The translations under genes and the position numbers were made by a program. The notes below the pieces were generated by a model. It was not told where the DNA came from, ran no database searches, and worked only from the letters and a program-made list of their open reading frames with translations. From CAZNTZ01 sp964576135 (GTDB taxonomy: Bacteria > Pseudomonadota > Alphaproteobacteria > Rs-D84), in assembly GCA_964576135.1 (NCBI GenBank), contig CAZNTZ010000015.1, positions 1 through 19,895 on the forward strand: a stretch of 19,895 bases of DNA, in the 5' to 3' direction. Shown here piece by piece: positions 1 to 5,324 of this stretch. Each line of letters starts with the position of its first letter. Position 1 is the stretch's first letter.

Positions 1-728
1 TTGTAAAAATCATATCTTTTATCAAAGATATTTATGCCAAATTCGGATTTGAAAAAATTACTATGAAATTGGCCACACGCAAAGAATCAGAATTCAGAAT
101 AGGGTCTGATGAAATTTGGGACAAAGCCGAAGGCGCATTAAAACATGCGCTGGAATCAAACGGAATAGATTATGAAATTGCGCCGGGTGATGCCGCTTTC
201 TATGGACCAAAGATAGATAATTATCTGAAAGATTCCATGGGTCGCGTTTGGCAATGTGGAACAATTCAACTTGATATGAATTTACCAGAACGTTTCGATT
301 TATCATACATTGGCGAAGATGGTGAAAAACATAGACCAATTATGCTCCATCGTGCAATGCTGGGGTCAATTGAACGGTTTATGGGAATATTACTTGAATC
401 AACAGGTGGAAATTTACCAATTTGGTTATCTCCGGAACCAGTGGTTGTCGCACCGATTTCTGAAAAATATAACGATTATGCGAATCGGGTTGTATCTGAA
501 CTGCGCGCAGTTGGGGTTCATTCACGTGCAGATTTGCGCAGTGAAAAAGTGAATTATAAAATTCGTGAATTATCATTGTCTAAAACCCCTATAATCGCAG
601 TTGTTGGCGAAAAAGAATCGGCGGATAGCACTGTTACTTTGCGTAACCTGGGTGTTGAGAAACAAGAAACTTTGTCACTTGATGAATTTATAAACCAAAT
701 GAAAAACGCTGTTAAATTGCCAGAATAA
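1..728 (+). CDS. thrS: Threonine--tRNA ligase, C-terminal part (partial at left edge)
   Basis: Class II aminoacyl-tRNA synthetase that charges tRNA-Thr in the cytoplasm. The reading frame is open from base 3, so the visible ATG at base 63 is an internal methionine and the true start lies outside the window; about 240 C-terminal residues of a usual ~640 are present. Visible landmarks are the GSDEIWDKAEGAL stretch, the WQCGTIQLDMNLPERF core, and class II motif 3 (MLHRAMLGSIERF), whose His corresponds to a zinc ligand of ThrRS and whose Arg binds ATP. The anticodon-binding domain follows, with the conserved DLRSEKVNYKIRELSL segment and an AVVGEKE strand. A lipoprotein gene follows 14 bases downstream, probably in the same transcript, which ends at the hairpin at 890-926. 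Confidence 0.97.
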   Translation, partial: VKIISFIKDIYAKFGFEKITMKLATRKESEFRIGSDEIWDKAEGALKHALESNGIDYEIAPGDAAFYGPKIDNYLKDSMGRVWQCGTIQLDMNLPERFDLSYIGEDGEKHRPIMLHRAMLGSIERFMGILLESTGGNLPIWLSPEPVVVAPISEKYNDYANRVVSELRAVGVHSRADLRSEKVNYKIRELSLSKTPIIAVVGEKESADSTVTLRNLGVEKQETLSLDEFINQMKNAVKLPE

Positions 729-742
729 CAAAAGGAAATAAA

Positions 743-880
743 ATGAAAAAAATAACCATTGTTTGTATGTTGTCATTGCTTGGCTTGGCTGCTTGCTGTC
801 ATTGTGAAAAAGAACCAATAGTGGAACAAAATCATAAATTGATTGTGCCGCCAGATTTTGGTTCAAAGCCAGCGAAATAG
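743..880 (+). CDS. Mini-lipoprotein (45 aa) with BamF/DUF3035-like motif
   Basis: The ATG follows a good ribosome binding site (AAAGGA, 7 bases upstream) and encodes 45 residues. The N-terminus is a lipoprotein signal: MKK, a hydrophobic core, and lipobox LAAC with the acylated Cys near residue 18; two more Cys follow within three residues (CCHC). The short mature part contains LIVPPDFGSKP, close to the PPDF motif that I recall from the DUF3035/BamF lipoproteins of alphaproteobacterial outer-membrane assembly, but without the rest of that domain. It probably becomes a triacylated envelope lipoprotein; Lnt and LolA, both encoded in this window, are the pathway that would process and transport it. 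The lipoprotein call is solid; the BamF relation is inference from one motif. A small LptM-type lipoprotein is an alternative. Confidence 0.82.
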   Translation: MKKITIVCMLSLLGLAACCHCEKEPIVEQNHKLIVPPDFGSKPAK

Positions 881-889
881 GAAAATAAT

Positions 890-926
890 ATCCCTCACTT
901 GATACTTGTAAGTGGGGGATTTTTTT
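890..926 (+). terminator. Rho-independent terminator after thrS-lipoprotein
   Basis: A 10-bp stem (891-900 with 910-919, one G-T wobble) closes a nine-base loop, extended by an A-T pair, and is followed by seven Ts at 920-926. It sits 10 bases after the lipoprotein stop. The -35 of the next promoter lies inside its loop and 3' arm. Confidence 0.9.
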
Positions 927-934
927 GTTATAAT
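906..934 (+). promoter_or_regulatory. Sigma-70 promoter for the VirB2-like gene
   Basis: TTGTAA at 906-911, a 17-bp spacer, and a perfect TATAAT at 929-934 preceded by TG (extended -10). The predicted start of transcription is near 941, giving a leader of about 20 bases to the ATG at 960. The -35 lies inside the upstream terminator hairpin. Confidence 0.8.
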
Positions 935-959
935 AAGTCCAAACAAACGGAGTTTTAAT

Positions 960-1295
960 ATGAAAAAACTGATGAAAAATTTTGCATTGGCTGGACTGAT
1001 TGTCCTTGGCACAGCGGCGGCGGCACATGCAGCCGGACAATATGGTGACCCATGTGTATTGGTAACACAATTACAGGGTGTGTTTAAGACATTGCGTACA
1101 CTCGCATTCGTTGGTGCAGCGTTCTTTATCGCTGGCTGGGCATGGGGATATATTTCGAAACCAGAAGACGCCAAGATGGAAAATTTGAAAATCAAAGGCA
1201 CCGGACTTATTGTTGGATTTGCTTTGCTGTTCGGAATTGGAATAGTATTGCAATTCTTGCCGGGTATTGCCGGATGCGCAGCGGTCGGTTGGTAA
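960..1295 (+). CDS. VirB2/TrbC-like small two-TM membrane protein (111 aa)
   Basis: The start was placed at the ATG at 960, not at an in-frame GTG at 912, because 960 has GGAG at 949-952 with 7-base spacing, begins a clear signal peptide (cleavage after AHA, about residue 24), and 912 lies within the upstream terminator and promoter. The mature protein is about 87 residues with two hydrophobic helices (about 46-66 and 82-104) separated by a charged loop (SKPEDAKMENLKIKG). That architecture matches VirB2/TrbC pilins of type IV secretion systems (PF04956 type). One Cys precedes TM1 and one follows TM2, which could form a disulfide. No other type IV secretion gene is nearby, so the role is open; it is transcribed alone between its own promoter and terminator. 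Family call by architecture, not by a diagnostic motif. Confidence 0.75.
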   Translation: MKKLMKNFALAGLIVLGTAAAAHAAGQYGDPCVLVTQLQGVFKTLRTLAFVGAAFFIAGWAWGYISKPEDAKMENLKIKGTGLIVGFALLFGIGIVLQFLPGIAGCAAVGW

Positions 1296-1307
1296 CTTAT
1301 AAGTTAT

Positions 1308-1333
1308 AAAAATCGCGCGTGAGCGCGATTTTT
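1308..1333 (+). terminator. Rho-independent terminator after VirB2-like gene
   Basis: A perfect 11-bp stem (1308-1318 with 1323-1333) closed by a GTGA tetraloop of the GNRA type; the 3' arm ends in five Ts. It lies 12 bases after the stop codon and, with its A-run on the other side, could also work in reverse. Confidence 0.9.
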
Positions 1334-1350
1334 AATTTGGGTTAAATTAT

Positions 1351-1911
1351 ATGTATTGGTTTATTTTATTTTATACGATTATTTCGTCTGTTTATATAAT
1401 ATTTTTGTTGTTTTTCTGTATAGACTTTTTTATTGCGGCAACTTTTAAATTACCGCCAGAAGTTCCAAGTGCAAGGTTATCAAGACAAGCGGTTATAAAT
1501 GAAATAAAAAAATATTATTCGGATAAAAAATCATTGGTTGATATCGGCAGTGGGTGGGGTGGATTGGTATTCGGTTTAGCACGCGAATTTCCAAAAATGT
1601 TCATCACAGGCGTTGAAATGATGCCACAGCCATTTATAGTGTCTGTGATTTCAAAATTTTTCAAACGTATTCGTAATGCAAAAATTGTTTTTGGTGACGC
1701 GGTGAAATATGTCAGAAAAAACAAACATTTTGATATTTGCGTTGCGTATCAATTGACCAGTGTAATGGGCCGTATAGAAAAATTGAAAGACAAATTTGAT
1801 GTGATGTTGGTTTTGGATTTTCCTTTGCCAAACACTGTTCCAACACGTTCAATCAAATTGCATAAAGATATGCTGGGTCAGCACTATTTATATATTTATG
1901 AAAATATTTAA
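1351..1911 (+). CDS. Membrane-anchored class I SAM methyltransferase, FAM173-like (186 aa)
   Basis: Residues 1-30 form one hydrophobic membrane helix, followed by a PPEVPSARLS segment and a Rossmann methyltransferase. Motif I is VDIGSGWGG (D64, G66-G71), and E89 in GVEMMPQP is the usual acidic residue that binds the SAM ribose. A late FPLPNTVP segment resembles the FPFPxWxP of the FAM173 family. The N-terminal helix, the PxVPS-like entry and the FPLP end together match the layout of FAM173 proteins, which in mitochondria methylate lysines of ATP synthase subunit c and the adenine nucleotide translocase. The bacterial substrate is unknown; a small membrane protein is plausible. No clear Shine-Dalgarno sequence or promoter was found before the ATG. 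Methyltransferase fold is confident, the FAM173 relation moderate. Confidence 0.85.
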   Translation: MYWFILFYTIISSVYIIFLLFFCIDFFIAATFKLPPEVPSARLSRQAVINEIKKYYSDKKSLVDIGSGWGGLVFGLAREFPKMFITGVEMMPQPFIVSVISKFFKRIRNAKIVFGDAVKYVRKNKHFDICVAYQLTSVMGRIEKLKDKFDVMLVLDFPLPNTVPTRSIKLHKDMLGQHYLYIYENI

Positions 1912-1918
1912 TTCTTGT

Positions 1919-1947
1919 TTTTAATTCCGTTATTTTTGTGATATAAT
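1919..1947 (+). promoter_or_regulatory. Extended -10 promoter for SPOR-tatA
   Basis: TGATATAAT at 1939-1947 is a perfect extended -10. The best-spaced -35 (TTTTAA, 1919-1924, 17-bp spacer) is weak, as expected of extended -10 promoters. Transcription would start near 1954, leaving room for the strong AAAGGGGGG ribosome binding site before ATG 1981. Confidence 0.65.
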
Positions 1948-1980
1948 GACGACAAGAATGCATATAAAGGGGGGTCATAC

Positions 1981-2676
1981 ATGGCCAATGAAAACGAAAA
2001 TTTAGAATTTCTTGATTTAGAAGACGATACAGCAGATTTGGAAAGTTTGCCTGCTGGTGATCCGTTTCCTTCGTCGTCAAGACCAAAACGCCCTTGGTTA
2101 TTGTTTGTTGCGGCGTTGATTGTTATTGCTTTATCAGTTTATATTATAATCAAAGTTGTCGGCACAGATAACGATGATTCCGTAGTTGTAAATCTGGACG
2201 AGCCTGCACAAGTTGTTGCACCAAATCCTGCTGATACAGCACCAATGATTGTTCCTCCACGTGAAGAACCAAAACCTGTTCCGGCGCCTCCAAAAATGGC
2301 AGAACCACAGGTTGCACCAACACGCGTTGTAGAAGATCGTAAAGAAGTAACATTTAAACCAACTGCTCCGGTTCGTGCCGAAGCGGCGCGTCCAGCACCA
2401 GTTGCAAAACCAGCTGCACCAAAGGCTGCGACGTCTGCATGGTATGTTCAATTCGGATCTTATGGGACACGTGCTGCGGCTGAAACTGCGCAAAAACGTA
2501 TTCGCAAAGGACATGAAACTTTGTTTGAAGAAAAACAGTTTGTAATATTGGCTGCAGTTTTACCGAATGGTAAGACAACTTATAGATTGCGCATTGGTTT
2601 TGATACCAACGCAACTGCCAATGGATTTTGCCAAAATGCAAAATCTGATGGACTCGAATGTTATGTATCAAGATAA
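1981..2676 (+). CDS. SPOR-domain envelope protein (231 aa)
   Basis: Acidic cytoplasmic N-terminus (1-36), one membrane helix (about 38-61), a long Pro/Ala/Lys-rich periplasmic linker (about 75-150), and a C-terminal SPOR domain (about 153-231) beginning AWYVQFGSYGTRAAAETAQ. SPOR domains bind denuded peptidoglycan glycan strands at division sites, so this is likely a septal or cell-wall protein of the FtsN/DedD type. The start is supported by the strong AAAGGGGGG site and extended -10 promoter upstream. tatA follows after 19 bases, probably co-transcribed. In many alphaproteobacteria a SPOR gene precedes nagZ, scpA, scpB and tatABC; here only the two ends of that series remain adjacent. Two Cys lie in the last third of the SPOR domain. 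Confidence 0.93.
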   Translation: MANENENLEFLDLEDDTADLESLPAGDPFPSSSRPKRPWLLFVAALIVIALSVYIIIKVVGTDNDDSVVVNLDEPAQVVAPNPADTAPMIVPPREEPKPVPAPPKMAEPQVAPTRVVEDRKEVTFKPTAPVRAEAARPAPVAKPAAPKAATSAWYVQFGSYGTRAAAETAQKRIRKGHETLFEEKQFVILAAVLPNGKTTYRLRIGFDTNATANGFCQNAKSDGLECYVSR

Positions 2677-2695
2677 AGAAATAAAAGGATAAAAA

Positions 2696-2938
2696 ATGAG
2701 AGCAGGTTTTTGGGAAATATTACTGATAGTTATATTGATTTTGGTTTTGTTCGGACATGCCAAGATTCCAGAAATGATGAAAAATTTTGCTGAAGGAATC
2801 AAAGTGTTCAAGAAAGAAATTAAATCAAATGATAATTCATCAGCTTCGGCTAAATCCCCTGCAGCAAAGACAGTTGCAGCTAAAAAGCCGGTAAAAAAAT
2901 CGTCACCAGCTAAAAGTACGGCACAAAAAAAGAAATAA
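2696..2938 (+). CDS. tatA: Sec-independent protein translocase subunit TatA
   Basis: Subunit of the twin-arginine translocase, which exports folded proteins across the inner membrane. The protein has a short N-terminus, one membrane helix (about 5-18), the family FG hinge at F19-G20, and an amphipathic helix (HAKIPEMMKNFAEGIKVFKKE, about 21-41). The tail is a low-complexity Lys/Ala/Ser/Pro segment, common in TatA. An AGGA element sits upstream of the ATG. tatB and tatC are not adjacent and must be elsewhere, or TatA alone serves as TatA and TatB. Confidence 0.95.
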   Translation: MRAGFWEILLIVILILVLFGHAKIPEMMKNFAEGIKVFKKEIKSNDNSSASAKSPAAKTVAAKKPVKKSSPAKSTAQKKK

Positions 2939-2945
2939 AAATTTT

Positions 2946-3009
2946 ATGATTTATGGTTTGTGATTTGTGAACGATTTTTATGAATCATAAATCATAAATC
3001 ATAAATCAT
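2946..3009 (+). repeat. Heptamer-repeat inverted repeat (hairpin) abutting the ftsK start
   Basis: A 5' arm of degenerate ATGATTT heptamers (2946-2970) is the reverse complement of a 3' arm of near-perfect AAATCAT heptamers (2985-3009), forming a 25-bp stem with a 14-base loop. The three departures from perfect pairing are G in the 5' arm opposite T in the 3' arm, which are G-U wobbles in plus-strand RNA. The stem ends four bases before the ftsK ATG and no Shine-Dalgarno sequence is seen, so translation or transcript stability of ftsK could depend on it. It has no following T-run and is not a standard terminator. Confidence 0.88.
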
Positions 3010-3013
3010 TAAT

Positions 3014-5245
3014 ATGAAAACAAATACCCGTTTTATTCCAGAATCTTTGTCTGGTGCGCTAAAGAGCATACTTACACGCGCATTGGGTCTGGCTATACTG
3101 ACATTCAGTTTTATGTTGGTTGCCGCCTTGGTTTTTCGTGATCCATATCTTGCTGGACCAAACGTTTCTTCAAGTTTTGGTGATGCTTCTATTATCGAGA
3201 AAATAGTTTCTGTTGTTTCATTTGGTATAGGTTGGATTCCAACATTATTTTTATTTTTATACATCGCGCGCCAGGGGACAATTTTGATTGGCAAATGGGA
3301 AAACCCCGCACCAGAATATGATGCTTTGCGAGCATTTGTTGCAATTGGTTTCGGTGCAATTGGTTACGGTTCTACTGCACCAAGTTTTTCTTTTGGTGGA
3401 ATCGCCGGTTTTATTACAGCACATGATTTATCTGGTTTAATAGGCGTTGGTCCAACTATATTTATTGGTATTTTAAGTATTACTATATTTATGTTACTTG
3501 CGGGTTCTTTGTTGCATATTAAATGGGAAAATATTAAATCTTTAATTCGTGGATTATTTAAATTTTTACGTTGGATTGCTGGCGCATTACATTTAATTTC
3601 TGCGGTGTCTTCAAATGCAAAAAAATTAGAAAAATATGAAGAAGAACCCGATGAAGAACCAGATGAACCACAAGAAAAAACTGTAACCAAATTACGTTCA
3701 ATAAAAAATAAAACTGTCAAAAAATCGACAGCGATTCAAAATTCATCAATTCATGATTATAAATTACCATCACCAGAATTTCTTGAAAAATCAATATTTA
3801 CAAAAAATAAAATAACAGATGAATTACGTCGTAATGCGACCGCTATGGAGGCAAATTTTGCAAACTATGGCGTACTTGGTCATGTTGCAGGGATTAAACC
3901 TGGTCCAATTGTAACCCTTTACGAGTTTGAGCCAGATGATGGAATGAGAATTGCAAAAATTACAGATACAGTTGCCGATATGACACGTGCAATGGCTACT
4001 GAAAAAATTCGTATTGCGCCAATTCCACGTACAAAATATATCGGTGTTGAAATGGTGAATATTGATCGCCAAACTGTACGTTATCAATCAATGATGTCTA
4101 ATCCAGATTTTATTGAATCACCGTTTAAATTACCGCTCGCACTGGGTGTGAATATTGGTGGTCTGCCAGTAATAGTAGATTTGGCAAAGATGCCTCATGC
4201 TTTGATTGCTGGGCGAACCGGTTCTGGAAAATCTGTATTTGTTCAATCAATTATTATGTCGATTGTATATCATTATACACCTGATGAATGTAAATTAGTG
4301 ATTATTGATCCAAAGGGTGTGGATTTTACACTTTGGCGTGATATTCCGCATTTAATAACACCGGTTGTTACCGATGCGAACCAAGCAGTTAATGTTTTAA
4401 AATGGTCTGTACGTGAAATGGAAGATCGTTATGGTAAACTAAAAAAGATGGGTGTTCAGAATATCGAGGGATATAACGAAGCAGTTGCAGAGGCCAGGAA
4501 TTCCGGTAAAAAAATGACCGAACAAGTTGCGGTTGGAACCGATCCAGAAACTGGTGAATTAGAATTTGAAGAACGCGAAATTGATTTAACTGATATGCCG
4601 TACTTAGTTGTGATTATTGATGAGGTTGCAGATTTAATGTCTGTTGCACGCAAAGAAATAGAAGCGTGTGTGCAGCGCCTTGCCCAGAAAGCGCGTGCAG
4701 CCGGAATACACCTTGTCGCTGCTACTCAGCGTCCAGATACGTCTGTTATAACTGGTGTTATAAAGGCTAATTTCCCAACACGAATTTCTTTCCAAGCGCG
4801 ATCAAATATTGACTCTATGACAACTCTGGGTGAAAAGGGCGCAGAACAATTATTATCTTCTGGAGACATGTTATTTTCCGAAGCAGGGCGTGTGCCGGTT
4901 CGTATCCATAGCGCACTTATAGAAAATAGAGAAATAAACAAAGTTGCTGATTTCTGGCGTAAACAAGGCGAACCAAAATATAATGAAGGTGTCACAGAAA
5001 ACGAAGAATCCCAAGCAATTTCTGGTATTTCGGCTGCGATTGGGAAAATAAGCAAAGATGAAAAAGATGGTGATTTATATCGCCAGGCCATAGAGATTGT
5101 ATTGAGAGATAAGAAGCCAACGATTTCATATTTACAAAGAAGACTTCAAATTGGTTATAACAAAGCGGCAACTTTTATTGAACGAATGGAATCCGAAGGT
5201 ATAGTATCTGCGCCAGATGCAAACAACAAAAGACATATATTGTAA
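3014..5245 (+). CDS. ftsK: DNA translocase FtsK (743 aa)
   Basis: Septum-anchored ATP-driven DNA pump that segregates chromosome termini and activates XerCD recombination at dif. The N-terminal ~200 residues hold four membrane helices; an acidic, lysine-bearing linker (about 205-250) is short for the family. The motor contains Walker A (AGRTGSGKS, about 399-407) and Walker B (LVVIIDE, about 531-537), then the AATQRPDTSVITGVIKANFP motif. The C-terminal gamma domain (DLYRQAIEIVL to the end) is the winged helix that reads KOPS sequences, with the typical SYLQRRLQIGYNKAA helix. Minor departures are GR for GT before Walker A and SMTTLGEKGAE for the usual SRTILDxQGAE. The start has no visible Shine-Dalgarno sequence and directly follows a hairpin. 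Confidence 0.97.
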   Translation: MKTNTRFIPESLSGALKSILTRALGLAILTFSFMLVAALVFRDPYLAGPNVSSSFGDASIIEKIVSVVSFGIGWIPTLFLFLYIARQGTILIGKWENPAPEYDALRAFVAIGFGAIGYGSTAPSFSFGGIAGFITAHDLSGLIGVGPTIFIGILSITIFMLLAGSLLHIKWENIKSLIRGLFKFLRWIAGALHLISAVSSNAKKLEKYEEEPDEEPDEPQEKTVTKLRSIKNKTVKKSTAIQNSSIHDYKLPSPEFLEKSIFTKNKITDELRRNATAMEANFANYGVLGHVAGIKPGPIVTLYEFEPDDGMRIAKITDTVADMTRAMATEKIRIAPIPRTKYIGVEMVNIDRQTVRYQSMMSNPDFIESPFKLPLALGVNIGGLPVIVDLAKMPHALIAGRTGSGKSVFVQSIIMSIVYHYTPDECKLVIIDPKGVDFTLWRDIPHLITPVVTDANQAVNVLKWSVREMEDRYGKLKKMGVQNIEGYNEAVAEARNSGKKMTEQVAVGTDPETGELEFEEREIDLTDMPYLVVIIDEVADLMSVARKEIEACVQRLAQKARAAGIHLVAATQRPDTSVITGVIKANFPTRISFQARSNIDSMTTLGEKGAEQLLSSGDMLFSEAGRVPVRIHSALIENREINKVADFWRKQGEPKYNEGVTENEESQAISGISAAIGKISKDEKDGDLYRQAIEIVLRDKKPTISYLQRRLQIGYNKAATFIERMESEGIVSAPDANNKRHIL

Positions 5246-5275
5246 AAAACGATTCGAATTAACGTTACTTCTTAC

Positions 5276-5304
5276 TTGTATTAGTTCTCTCAAATTGATA
5301 TAAT
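5276..5304 (+). promoter_or_regulatory. Promoter for the Cys-rich exported protein
   Basis: TTGTAT at 5276-5281, a 17-bp spacer, and TATAAT at 5299-5304 preceded by TG at 5296-5297. Transcription would start near 5311, just before the AGAGG ribosome binding site at 5314-5318. No terminator was found between ftsK and this promoter. Confidence 0.8.
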
Positions 5305-5324
5305 TCCAACAAAAGAGGTTTTTA

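Noticed and set aside
912..959. In-frame GTG at 912 as an upstream start for the VirB2-like gene
   Set aside because: It falls in the terminator and promoter, upstream of the predicted transcript start; the ATG at 960 has a ribosome binding site and begins a proper signal peptide.
675..1070. 131-residue ORF on the minus strand
   Set aside because: It crosses the lipoprotein gene, terminator and signal peptide of real plus-strand genes and its translation looks random.
1293..1306. 14-bp palindrome TAACTTATAAGTTA at the end of the VirB2-like gene
   Set aside because: It is short, A-T rich and overlaps the stop codon just before a proper terminator; no reason to call it an operator.
2981..3009. 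Tandem AAATCAT repeats as a CRISPR or origin-type array
   Set aside because: The units are 7 bases and adjacent with no spacers, and pair with an inverted copy upstream; this is a hairpin, not a CRISPR or DnaA-box cluster.
5246..5275. Terminator after ftsK
   Set aside because: The ATTCGAAT palindrome is too short and is not followed by a T-run.
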